This document shows, piece after piece, positions 1 through 5,274 of a stretch of DNA of 5,915 nt. Origin of the DNA: Schwartzia sp. (in: firmicutes) (GTDB taxonomy: Bacteria > Bacillota > Negativicutes > Selenomonadales > Selenomonadaceae). Every line of letters begins with the position of its first letter. Within the stretch, counting starts at the first letter, position 1. A program made the translations under genes and the position numbers. The notes beneath the pieces were generated by a model. It saw only the letters and a program-made list of their open reading frames with translations. It was not told where the DNA came from and did no database searches. The stretch is taken from NCBI GenBank assembly GCA_017939945.1, contig JAGAZS010000370.1, positions 1-5,915 on the forward strand, written 5' to 3'.

Positions 1-2
1 AC

Positions 3-227
3 TGCGTTTTACAAAAAGACGAAAACAGCCCGATTGTAAGAGTTTCTGTTGAAGATTTAAGACGAGAACTAGAAAAGACTGTCCCGAAGGGCAGCCTTTG
101 TTCCACTTCTGTTTCCGCAGGCGGTGGTGGGGGGGATTCACGCGAAGCACCGATCTTTGTCCGCCCCCAAGGGGGCGGGGGACCGCGAAGCGGTGGTGGG
201 GGATTCACGCAAAGCAATTTTTGTTGA
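3..227 (+). CDS. Possible 3' end of an unidentified gene, extended through a repeat cluster (partial)
   Basis: An open frame enters from the left edge and stops with TGA at 225-227. Its first roughly 26 residues (about 3-80) look like ordinary charged protein sequence (KDENSPIVRVSVEDLRRELE). From about residue 27 on it runs through the GC-rich repeat cluster and becomes a glycine-rich, low-complexity tail (GGGGG, GGGGPRSGGGG). No start lies in the window and I recognise no family. One reading is a real gene whose original stop was lost when a repeat element inserted near its end. The other is chance openness in GC-rich DNA. The helical VEDLRRELEK segment mildly favours a real C-terminus. Confidence 0.3.
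   Translation, partial: CVLQKDENSPIVRVSVEDLRRELEKTVPKGSLCSTSVSAGGGGGDSREAPIFVRPQGGGGPRSGGGGFTQSNFC
121..216. repeat. GC-rich repeat cluster: direct repeat pair flanking an inverted repeat
   Basis: Two near-identical copies of a unit that begins GCGGTGGTGGGGG and continues ATTCACGC(G/A)AAGCA lie at 121-149 and 190-216. They differ by two extra Gs in the first copy and by one G/A change. Between them is a perfect 8-bp inverted repeat, CCGCCCCC-AA-GGGGGCGG (161-178), and a small palindrome ACCGC-GAA-GCGGT (182-194) that leads into the second copy. A further hairpin with a CGAA loop lies just upstream (79-94). The arrangement resembles a dispersed intergenic palindromic repeat more than a gene or promoter. 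Whether the genome holds other copies cannot be seen here. Confidence 0.55.
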
Positions 228-257
228 CTACTGCAATTCGCCGACAGAGCTAATATA

Positions 258-289
258 AAAAAGCGCTGCTGATGCAAGCGGCGCTTTTT
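258..289. terminator. Bidirectional Rho-independent terminator
   Basis: The arms 258-270 (AAAAAGCGCTGCT) and 277-289 (AGCGGCGCTTTTT) pair over 13 bp with one T-G wobble around the loop GATGCA. A and T runs flank both sides, so it can terminate transcription in either direction. Its right arm overlaps the TAA stop of the minus-strand HTH gene (288-290), so it is primarily that gene's terminator. It would also stop transcription coming from the left. Confidence 0.85.
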
Positions 290-1367
290 ATATATTCTCC
301 CAACCGTATTCCGGCAGATGTTCTTTTACTTCGTCCGTTTCTTCGATCAGTCCGTCGCGGATCAGGCGGGCGAGGACGATGTGCTCGGCGACGATCTGGC
401 TTTCCGCGAAGCGGCGGATGATGTCGAAGGAGAAGTTCCCGTTTTTGACGAGGCGCTCGTATCGTTTCTTGGGCACGAGGACTTCGTCCGTGAAGTTGTC
501 GATGTAGGTTTCGGTTGTTTCCTTGTACAGGAAGTCGATGAAATTCGAGTTGCCGTTGACGATTTGGCTGATCTCGCGGAACAGCTCGCGCCAAAAGACG
601 TCCTGCCGTTCCCGACGGGCGGTCAGGCAAAGCATCCCTCTGCCGTCGGCCATTCTTCGGACGAAGCCCCGCACCGGCACGCCCTCGAAGGGCGGGACGA
701 GGCGGAAGGCGACGCCGCAGGCGGCGAAGGTTTTTTCCAGATGCATCGGGATTTCTTCTTCCCCGTAAATCATCAAATGCTTGATGGCGGGCAGGCTGTC
801 CCCGAGCTTCTGTATGTCCATGACGGGCGCGGTCTTGGCGTGTTCCGTCAGCCGTATGCACATTTGCCGCCATGCGTGGAAGACGTATGGGTCGATGTCG
901 CCGGCGCCTTTGTGCCGGGCGCGGAAAAGGGCGGCATGGGTGATGTCCGGAATGACGCGGAGGTCGCCGACGCCCATGAATTTCCGGAGCGACAGGATGG
1001 CGTCCTCGTCGCTTTTCGGCTCGTCCAGCAGCCTGTATTTTTTCAGGTGCGGCATGACGTCCACCAGATGCAGCGTGAGTTCCGTTTCGTCGGGATGAAT
1101 CCCGGCGCGCGCCTTTTGCTCGGAACGGTATTCGTCGTATTCGGCCTGCATGTCCATCCACTGCTGCATGGAGAGGCCGACCGCGTATTCCAGCCGCCGT
1201 GCGAAGGCGAATGTAATGTCCTTTGCCCCGTGGATGACCGTTTCGATGTATTTCTCGGAGACGCCGGTGCGAATCGCCAGTTCCTTGCGCTGCATTCCCA
1301 CACGTTCCAGAATGTCAGCAAGCCGTTTTCCCGGATGTCCCGGTTCGGTTTTTATGTTGTCATTCAC
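288..1367 (-). CDS. HigA/XRE-type HTH protein with a degenerate ImmA/IrrE-like domain
   Basis: The product has 359 residues. Residues about 12-66 form a helix-turn-helix of the HigA antidote type (GKRLADILERVGMQRKELA, then VSEKYIETVIHGAKDITFAFARRLE), followed by the family's QQWMDMQAEYDEYR linker. Residues about 200-345 follow the outline of an ImmA/IrrE (DUF955) domain: QDVFWRELFREISQIV occupies the place where active members carry FW..FHEIGH. The C-terminal pattern LVP...FDIIRRFAESQIVAEHIVLARLIRDGLI is also typical. The zinc motif is lost: the two histidines of HExxH are R264 and Q268, and only E265 remains. Metalloprotease activity is therefore unlikely and a binding or regulatory role is more plausible. 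The start is a GTG at 1367-1365, chosen because AAGGAGG (1376-1382) sits 8 nt upstream; the nearby ATG is out of frame. No HigB-like toxin is adjacent on either side. DNA binding is expected; the target is unknown. Confidence 0.8.
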   Translation of the reverse strand: MNDNIKTEPGHPGKRLADILERVGMQRKELAIRTGVSEKYIETVIHGAKDITFAFARRLEYAVGLSMQQWMDMQAEYDEYRSEQKARAGIHPDETELTLHLVDVMPHLKKYRLLDEPKSDEDAILSLRKFMGVGDLRVIPDITHAALFRARHKGAGDIDPYVFHAWRQMCIRLTEHAKTAPVMDIQKLGDSLPAIKHLMIYGEEEIPMHLEKTFAACGVAFRLVPPFEGVPVRGFVRRMADGRGMLCLTARRERQDVFWRELFREISQIVNGNSNFIDFLYKETTETYIDNFTDEVLVPKKRYERLVKNGNFSFDIIRRFAESQIVAEHIVLARLIRDGLIEETDEVKEHLPEYGWENI

Positions 1368-1375
1368 CGTCTGCG

Positions 1376-1382
1376 CCTCCTT
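1376..1382 (-). promoter_or_regulatory. Ribosome binding site of the HTH gene (decides the GTG start)
   Basis: On the minus strand this reads AAGGAGG, a full match to the Shine-Dalgarno core, 8 nt before GTG at 1367. The only nearby ATG (1363-1361) is in another frame and stops after three codons (ATG ACA ACA TAA), so the GTG is the supported start. Confidence 0.8.
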
Positions 1383-1405
1383 TCCGATATTTCATCAACA
1401 CTTTT

Positions 1406-1433
1406 ATTTTATAGGAAACGATGAATAAGTCAA
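1406..1433 (-). promoter_or_regulatory. Sigma-70-type promoter of the HTH gene
   Basis: On the minus strand a -35 of TTGACT (1433-1428, 5 of 6 to consensus) is followed after 16 bp by a -10 of TAAAAT (1411-1406, 5 of 6). Transcription would begin near 1399, about 30 nt before the GTG. The -35 overlaps a tandem AAGTC-AAGTC (1427-1436). GGAAAC occurs at 1414-1419 and again 23 bp away at 1437-1442, so an operator read by this gene's own HTH product is possible but unproven. Confidence 0.6.
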
Positions 1434-1444
1434 GTCGGAAACAG

Positions 1445-1473
1445 TTGCGCCGCGCGGGGAAAAATAGTATTAT
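1445..1473 (+). promoter_or_regulatory. Promoter candidate for the mlaEFD operon
   Basis: TTGCGC (1445-1450, 3 of 6) and TATTAT (1468-1473, 5 of 6) are separated by exactly 17 bp, giving a start near 1480 and a leader of about 64 nt before the mlaE ATG at 1544. The -35 is weak, so an activator or another sigma factor is conceivable. The promoter is divergent from, and about 12 bp away from, that of the HTH gene. Its position inside the longer open frame starting at 1421 argues that translation of mlaE does not begin there. Confidence 0.5.
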
Positions 1474-1543
1474 AAAAGACAGCTATTTAAGAAGGAAAAG
1501 AAAACAGGGCGCGCCGCGTCTTGTTTCGTTGAGGGGAAGGCGC

Positions 1544-2317
1544 ATGTTGGACCGCTTTTTTGGGAGCGTCGGTCGGTTCGTGATCCGATGGCTGCAATAT
1601 ATCGGGGAAGTCGTGATGCTGCTGGCGGAGACCATCAAGCAGCTCAAGCGGCCGCCCCGTATGCGTCATGTCTTTTGGCAGATGGCGCATCTCGGCGCGG
1701 ATTCGCTGCCCATCGTCGGGCTGACGCTGCTCTTTACCGGCATGGTCATGACGCTGCAGATCGCCCACGAGTTCATCCGCTTCGGCGCGCAGTCGACGAT
1801 CGGCGGCGTCATTACCATCGCCATCGGCAGGGAGCTCGGACCGGTGCTGGTGGGCGTCGTGGCGGCGGGGCGTGTCGGCTCGGCCATCACGGCGGAGATC
1901 AGCACGATGAAGGTCACGGAGCAGATCGACGCGCTGCGGGTCATGGCGACAAACCCGATCGAGTATCTGATTGTGCCGCGCATGATCGCCTGCATGGCGA
2001 TGGTGCCGATGCTGACGATTTTCGGCGATGTGATCGGCATCATGGGCGGCTGGCTGATCGCCACGGGCTGGTCCGGGATTTCCACATATCTTTATTGGAA
2101 TTCGATTTCGACTTTCGCGGTTGTGCACGACATCACCGGCGGGCTGGTCAAGGCGGCGGTGTTCGGCATGTTCATCGCGGTGCTCGGCTGCTACTGCGGG
2201 CTGAAGGCCCCCGCCGGGGCGGAAGGCGTCGGCATTGCGACGACGCGCTCGGTGGTCAGCGCGATTATCGTCATTTTCATCATGAATTGTTTTCTTTCAC
2301 TGATTCTGTATAAATGA
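1544..2317 (+). CDS. mlaE: MlaE family ABC permease, phospholipid trafficking
   Basis: This is the inner-membrane permease of the Mla lipid-transport ABC system. The 257-residue product matches the family's usual size (about 255-260). An amphipathic N-terminus (RFFGSVGRFVIRWLQYIGEV) is followed by hydrophobic spans at about 54-74, 96-113, 145-170, 204-219 and 236-256. The family signature lies at about 94-134 (IGRELGPVLVGVVAAGRVG, then AEISTMKVTEQIDALRVM); the latter is the cytoplasmic coupling region that contacts MlaF. ATG 1544 is chosen over an in-frame ATG at 1421 because it has GAGGGG 7 nt upstream (1531-1536) and gives the normal family N-terminus. The upstream start would add 41 basic residues and would lie 5' of the likely promoter. 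The stop overlaps an ATG (ATGA) at the junction with mlaF, indicating one transcript. Confidence 0.93.
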   Translation: MLDRFFGSVGRFVIRWLQYIGEVVMLLAETIKQLKRPPRMRHVFWQMAHLGADSLPIVGLTLLFTGMVMTLQIAHEFIRFGAQSTIGGVITIAIGRELGPVLVGVVAAGRVGSAITAEISTMKVTEQIDALRVMATNPIEYLIVPRMIACMAMVPMLTIFGDVIGIMGGWLIATGWSGISTYLYWNSISTFAVVHDITGGLVKAAVFGMFIAVLGCYCGLKAPAGAEGVGIATTRSVVSAIIVIFIMNCFLSLILYK

Positions 2318-2322
2318 AGGAG
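2317..2322 (+). promoter_or_regulatory. Ribosome binding site deciding the mlaF start
   Basis: AAGGAG begins on the last base of the mlaE stop codon and lies 6 nt before ATG 2329. An alternative ATG at 2314 overlaps the mlaE stop but would place this Shine-Dalgarno inside the coding frame and has no good site of its own, so 2329 is preferred. Confidence 0.7.
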
Positions 2323-2328
2323 CGTCCT

Positions 2329-3060
2329 ATGATTGAGCTGAAGCAGGTGGACAAATCCTTCGGGGACAAGCAGGTGCTGAAGAACATCAGCTTTCGGGTG
2401 GAGAACGGCGAGACGCTGGCGCTGATCGGCGGCTCCGGCTCCGGCAAGAGCACGCTGCTCCGGATGATGATCGGCCTGGACCGTCCGACGGCGGGCGAGA
2501 TCTGGATCGACGGCACGGAGATCACGCAGCTTTCCGAGGACGAACTGGACGATGTGCGCCTCTCGATGGGCATGGTGTTCCAGTATTCGGCGCTGTTCGA
2601 CTCGATGACCGTCAGGGACAATGTGGCCTTCGGCCTTCGGGAGCACACCGATTACGACGAGGAAAAGATACGGGAAATCGTCCGCGAAAAGCTGCTATTG
2701 GTTGGCTTGCCCGATTCCGAAGACATGATGCCCGGCGAGCTTTCGGGCGGCATGAAGAAACGCGTGAGTCTCGCGCGGGCGCTGGCCTTCGGCCCGTCAA
2801 TCATTTTCTACGACGAGCCGGATTCGGGGCTTGATCCCGTAATGACGCGGAAAATCGACGACCTGATCGTGGAGACGCAGAAAAAGCTCGGCGTCACGTC
2901 CATCGTCGTGACCCACGACATGGAAAGCGCGTGCCTTGTGGCGAACCGCATTGCGATGCTGTATCAGGGCGAGATAATCGCGATTGAAAAGCCGGAGGAT
3001 TTCCGGCGGATGAAAGACCCGCGCATCCGGGAATTTCTCGGAAGCTTCGCGATAGATTGA
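2329..3060 (+). CDS. mlaF: MlaF family ABC ATPase, phospholipid trafficking
   Basis: This is the cytoplasmic ATPase that powers the MlaE permease. The 243-residue product has all the catalytic elements in order: Walker A GGSGSGKST (34-42), Q-loop Q85 in GMVFQYSALF, signature LSGGMKKR (138-145), Walker B IIFYDEP (158-164, with catalytic E163), D-loop SGLDP (166-170) and switch histidine H196 in VVTHDM. GMVFQYSALFDSMTV and DEPDSGLDPV are typical of the Mla/Ttg2A branch. The protein begins MIELKQVDKSF, as usual for ABC ATPases, from ATG 2329. A longer form from ATG 2314 would add only MKERP. It is translationally coupled to mlaE and lies 36 bp before mlaD with no terminator between. It should be active; no key residue is missing. 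Confidence 0.93.
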   Translation: MIELKQVDKSFGDKQVLKNISFRVENGETLALIGGSGSGKSTLLRMMIGLDRPTAGEIWIDGTEITQLSEDELDDVRLSMGMVFQYSALFDSMTVRDNVAFGLREHTDYDEEKIREIVREKLLLVGLPDSEDMMPGELSGGMKKRVSLARALAFGPSIIFYDEPDSGLDPVMTRKIDDLIVETQKKLGVTSIVVTHDMESACLVANRIAMLYQGEIIAIEKPEDFRRMKDPRIREFLGSFAID

Positions 3061-3084
3061 TACGAACATAACGGATTGGAATTG

Positions 3085-3090
3085 AGGAGG
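3085..3090 (+). promoter_or_regulatory. Ribosome binding site of mlaD
   Basis: A perfect AGGAGG lies 6 nt before ATG 3097 in the 36-bp gap after mlaF. I see no promoter or hairpin in that gap, which supports co-transcription with strong independent initiation of mlaD. Confidence 0.75.
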
Positions 3091-3096
3091 TAGGGC

Positions 3097-4368
3097 ATGT
3101 CAAATGAAGTAAAGGTGGGCGCGTTTACCGTAATCGGACTGGCGCTTTTGGCGGCCATGCTGATCGGGCTGTCCGGCGTCAAATTGTTTGGTCCCAGCCA
3201 TTATACGCTTTACGCGACGTTCCCCGAAGTCATCGGGCTGAACCCGTCGGCGGAGGTGCGCTTCGCGGGCGTACCCGCGGGCAAGGTGCTGAACGTCGAG
3301 ACCGAGGGTATGCACGTTCTCGTCACTATGTCGGTCAACGACGATATCCGCATTCCCCATGCCTCGAAAATCACGGTCAGCGCCAGCGGCTTCCTCGGAG
3401 AAAAGTATGTCAACATCCTGCCGGCGCGGGACACCGGCATGTATCTGGAAGAAGGCGACCGTGTAGCGGGGACGCCGGAAGAAAATATGGACGCGATGCT
3501 GGCAAAGATGTCGGTGCTGATCGAGCAGGCGCATGATATGATGAACGGCATCAACTCCGTAGTCAATAACCCGGAACTGAATTCGTCCCTTGTTTCTGCC
3601 GCCGTGAATTTGAAGGATATCACGGGCAACGTGCGCGACATGACCGGAGCCTTTTCCCGCATGGCCGTGCATAATGAGGGCGAGATCAACCGCATGGTGC
3701 GTGAACTTTCCGTGATGTCCGTGAGCCTCGCGGGGGCGGCGCAGGAAGTCGAGGGGTTGGTCAAAGGATTTTCCGGCGACGGCGAGGCGGCGGCAAATCT
3801 CCGCGCGACGGTGGCGAACATCGCGAGCACCAGCGCACGCATCGACAACATGGCGAAAAGCCTAGAAGGCGTCGTGACCGATCCGCAGACCGCGGAAGAC
3901 CTGAAGGCCGTATTGCACAACACAAGGGGCGTTACGGAAAAAGCGGACAAGATGATGAGCGGACTCGGCGGCGGGATCACTCCCGGCGTCGAGGTCATGT
4001 ACAGCGGGCAGGAGAGCAACTGGCGCGCGAATTTCGATGTGACCGCGAATCTGTCGGAGAAAAGTTTATTCAGGATCGGCGTCAATGACATCGGCGAAGG
4101 CAACCGCTTCAATTTGCAGGCGGGCCAGAAAATGGGCGCGCTGACGGCAAGGGCGGGCATCATCGACGGAGAAGTCGGCCTCGGCCTCGACGCCGACGCG
4201 GGAAAATACTTCAGGTTTTCCCTCGACGCCTACGACCTGAACAATATCCGCCTGCGCCCTAGGGCCAGCGTCCGCTTCGGGAAAGGCACCTACCTTTTCG
4301 GGCAAGTGGACGACGTAAATGACGGCGATCGACGGGCGACTTACGTCGGCGTCCGGCAGGAGTTTTGA
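3097..4368 (+). CDS. mlaD: MlaD-type MCE protein with helical stalk and C-terminal beta-barrel-like domain
   Basis: This is the lipid-binding MCE component partnering MlaEF. At 423 residues it is much longer than proteobacterial MlaD (about 180). An N-terminal anchor spans about 9-29 (AFTVIGLALLAAMLIGLSGV). The MCE domain follows at about 36-112 (YTLYATFPEVIGLNPSAEV, RFAGVPAGKV, SASGFLGEKYVNI). Residues about 127-287 are long, mostly helical and rich in heptad-like M/A/L positions, with recurring segments such as AVNLKDITGNVRDM and NIASTSARIDNMAKSL: a stalk. Residues about 293-423 change character to roughly ten alternating strands (VEVMYSGQ, NWRANFDVTAN, SLFRIGVNDI, RFNLQAGQKM, ALTARAGII, EVGLGLDADAG, YFRFSLDAYDL, RPRASVRFG, TYLFGQVDDV, RATYVGVRQEF) and end in phenylalanine, the usual BAM-recognised C-terminus of outer-membrane barrels. 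One protein may therefore bridge both membranes, as I recall being proposed for Veillonella parvula. The barrel call is from the strand pattern only. Confidence 0.88.
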   Translation: MSNEVKVGAFTVIGLALLAAMLIGLSGVKLFGPSHYTLYATFPEVIGLNPSAEVRFAGVPAGKVLNVETEGMHVLVTMSVNDDIRIPHASKITVSASGFLGEKYVNILPARDTGMYLEEGDRVAGTPEENMDAMLAKMSVLIEQAHDMMNGINSVVNNPELNSSLVSAAVNLKDITGNVRDMTGAFSRMAVHNEGEINRMVRELSVMSVSLAGAAQEVEGLVKGFSGDGEAAANLRATVANIASTSARIDNMAKSLEGVVTDPQTAEDLKAVLHNTRGVTEKADKMMSGLGGGITPGVEVMYSGQESNWRANFDVTANLSEKSLFRIGVNDIGEGNRFNLQAGQKMGALTARAGIIDGEVGLGLDADAGKYFRFSLDAYDLNNIRLRPRASVRFGKGTYLFGQVDDVNDGDRRATYVGVRQEF

Positions 4369-4381
4369 ATTCAAGCCATAA

Positions 4382-4424
4382 AAAAATTCCTCTTTTGTTG
4401 TTTTTCAACAAAAGAGGAATTTTT
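4382..4424. terminator. Strong bidirectional terminator between mlaD and the convergent gene
   Basis: A perfect 19-bp stem is formed by 4382-4400 (AAAAATTCCTCTTTTGTTG) and 4406-4424 around a TTTTT loop, with A and T runs on the outer sides. It ends the mla operon 14 nt after the mlaD stop. On the other strand it ends the minus-strand gene whose stop is at 4440-4438. Its presence means that mlaD is the last gene of the operon. Confidence 0.92.
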
Positions 4425-4437
4425 AATTTCGATGGAA

Positions 4438-4899
4438 TTACCGGACCAGACCGCGCCGTTCGCCGTCTTCGCTGGGCTGCTCGTACATGCCGCGCCGTAC
4501 CTGGGTGTCGCTGCCGCCTTCCTGCTCGTACATGCCGCGACGCACATCATATGCGTATTCGCGCGATTCCTTTTGTTCTCCGGATTCTTTGCGGGCCTCG
4601 TGGGTCTTTTCCTCTTTGGCCTCTTTTGCCTCCTTGGCTTCCTCGGCTTTGCGCTTCTCCGCGTCCTCGCGGCGCTCCTCCTCGCGCGCGGCGCGCTTAT
4701 CCGCGTCGGCGTATTGCCCGAGAGGAATGTGCTCGTCGCTGCCGCCTTCTTTTTCGTACATGCCGCGGCGGACGTCATACCGCTCCCCGTCCCGCGAGAA
4801 GGCGGGATCTGCGTGGACCGCGAAAAGCGGCGCGCCCACGACCACTGCGCCCAATACGGCGGCGAAAATCCGACGGTTCCATTTCTTTGCCAATTTCAT
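4438..4899 (-). CDS. Exported charged repeat protein of unknown function
   Basis: I do not recognise a family. The 153-residue product starts with a signal peptide: basic MKLAKKWNRR, hydrophobic IFAAVLGAVVVGAPLFA, and a likely cleavage after AVHA (residue 30). There is no lipobox cysteine, so the mature protein should be periplasmic or surface-associated. It contains YDVRRGMYEKEGGSD (41-55), YDVRRGMYEQEGGSD (117-131) and VRRGMYEQ (134-141), with a degenerate RRGLVR at the end. Between the first and second copies, about 64-115 is almost pure E/K/A/R (EERREDAEKRKAEEAKE), expected to be a single long alpha-helix or coiled coil. The start is ATG 4899, with AGAAGG (4913-4908) 8 nt upstream. A long open frame on the opposite strand (4432-4902) is a GC-driven shadow: it lacks a signal peptide and a credible start, whereas this frame has a signal peptide, a promoter, a ribosome site and a terminator. 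It converges on mlaD and may be an envelope protein. Confidence 0.8.
   Translation of the reverse strand: MKLAKKWNRRIFAAVLGAVVVGAPLFAVHADPAFSRDGERYDVRRGMYEKEGGSDEHIPLGQYADADKRAAREEERREDAEKRKAEEAKEAKEAKEEKTHEARKESGEQKESREYAYDVRRGMYEQEGGSDTQVRRGMYEQPSEDGERRGLVR
4477..4779 (-). repeat. Coding repeat: three copies of VRRGMYE units
   Basis: The copies lie at 4735-4779, 4507-4551 (15 codons each) and 4477-4500 (8 codons). The two full copies differ in five codons. Four of these (GAC/GAT, GTC/GTG, CGC/CGT, GAA/GAG) are silent, and one changes K to Q. The excess of silent change indicates that the peptide rather than the DNA is being kept, so the unit is probably a functional motif. Confidence 0.8.
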
Positions 4900-4936
4900 T
4901 GAAAACCCTTCTTTCTTAAATAAAATCTCTTTCTAT

Positions 4937-4966
4937 ATTATAGCACACGGTGCACGGAATAGAGAA
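4937..4966 (-). promoter_or_regulatory. Extended -10 promoter of the exported repeat-protein gene
   Basis: On the minus strand TGC-TATAAT (4945-4937) is a perfect -10 with the TGn extension. The -35 region (TTCTCT, 4966-4961) is weak, as is common with extended -10 promoters. Upstream lies an A/T-rich block (about 4964-4990, including GAAAAATTTTTTC) that could act as an UP element. Direct repeats CACGG (4946-4950 and 4953-4957) lie in the spacer and could be an operator. Transcription would start near 4930, about 30 nt before the ATG. Confidence 0.65.
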
Positions 4967-5024
4967 AAATTTTTTCGTGAGATGAAAAAAGAAAATCTTC
5001 TTGTTATTTGGACGGAATTTTCTT

Positions 5025-5187
5025 ATACCGAGGGAAAGATGTCCCGCAACTCTATAGGTGGCAGATTCCATATTGCATAACAGCCGGTGAGCTTCTATCT
5101 CCCGCCTCGGTGCGACGCGAAGCTAGTCCTTTAGGGAAACGCCGAAATAGGAAGTTTCGCCTACGGCAAAACCTGAATGAAGGCGTT
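5025..5187 (+). other. Structured intergenic segment: candidate RNA or dispersed repeat
   Basis: Two pairing units are visible. ACCGAGG (5027-5033) pairs with CCTCGGT (5105-5111), and AGAT (5037-5040) with ATCT (5097-5100), enclosing about 56 nt that hold GCAA/TTGC (5046-5049, 5073-5076). The second unit is AACGCC (5138-5143) with GGCGTT (5182-5187), enclosing GTTTCGCC-TAC-GGCAAAAC (5154-5172, one mismatch). An alternative pairing AGCTTC/GAAGCT (5090-5095, 5119-5124) competes with the first. I compared it by eye with c-di-GMP-I, cobalamin, TPP, lysine, FMN and 6S-type RNAs, and no consensus holds throughout. It may be an uncharacterised RNA, part of the rubrerythrin control region, or an intergenic repeat element. 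The strand is given as plus only because a promoter-like pair precedes it. Confidence 0.35.
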
Positions 5188-5192
5188 ATAAT
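5187..5192 (+). promoter_or_regulatory. -10 element of the rubrerythrin promoter
   Basis: A perfect TATAAT precedes the rubrerythrin gene, giving a start near 5199 and a leader of about 97 nt. No acceptable -35 lies 16-18 bp upstream; that stretch is occupied by the 3' side of a hairpin (5154-5172). The surrounding TTATAATATTTA (5186-5197) resembles the left half of a PerR/Fur-type box (TTATAATnATTATAA), but the right half matches poorly. Peroxide-responsive control is thus only a possibility. The weak -35 suggests activation by a factor. Confidence 0.45.
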
Positions 5193-5209
5193 ATTTACGA
5201 AGCGTTTTG

Positions 5210-5274
5210 GGAATCGCTGACCAGGCCGGGAGAGCTTGCGCAGCGGTTTCTTTGTCCCAGCGGGAGCCGGGACA
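5210..5274 (+). promoter_or_regulatory. Structured 5' leader of rubrerythrin: two hairpins before the ribosome site
   Basis: Hairpin 1 pairs AATCGCTG (5212-5219) with CAGCGGTT (5241-5248), extendable by G-C and G-T pairs to 5210/5250, with an inner AGGC/GCTT stem. Hairpin 2 pairs TGTCCC (5253-5258) with GGGACA (5269-5274) around a 10-nt loop. Hairpin 2 ends 7 nt before the AAGGAG ribosome site (5282-5287), leaving it unpaired. The leader could stabilise the message. Hairpin 1 followed by TTTCTTT also resembles a weak attenuator. Confidence 0.4.

Noticed and set aside
121..216. CRISPR array
   Set aside because: There are only two repeat copies, unequal in length, with a G-run and an inverted repeat between them. 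There is no regular spacer pattern and no cas gene.
318..1424. Long plus-strand open frame of 368 codons opposite the HTH gene
   Set aside because: It has no recognisable domains, its start lies inside the terminator-proximal end of the opposite gene, and it has no ribosome site. The minus-strand frame has clear HTH and ImmA/IrrE features. The openness is a GC-rich codon-bias shadow.
1421..1543. N-terminal extension of mlaE to ATG 1421
   Set aside because: It would begin upstream of the likely -35 and -10, lacks a Shine-Dalgarno, and adds a basic, non-family sequence before the normal MlaE N-terminus.
4432..4902. Plus-strand frame of 156 codons rich in hydrophobic residues opposite the exported repeat protein
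   Set aside because: The hydrophobic residues are the antisense of Glu/Lys/Ala codons. It begins at the foot of a terminator with no promoter, and the minus-strand gene has a signal peptide, ribosome site and promoter.
5025..5187. Cobalamin or c-di-GMP-I riboswitch
   Set aside because: Only short matches are present. The cobalamin GGUGaaAaUCC arm and B12 box are absent, and so is the GGCAAACC/GGUUGCC framework of c-di-GMP-I. Neither would be an expected regulator of rubrerythrin.
5008..5220. 70-codon plus-strand frame upstream of rubrerythrin
   Set aside because: It starts with TTG without a ribosome site and runs straight through paired palindromic segments and the rubrerythrin -10. The translated sequence looks like a structured repeat read in frame.
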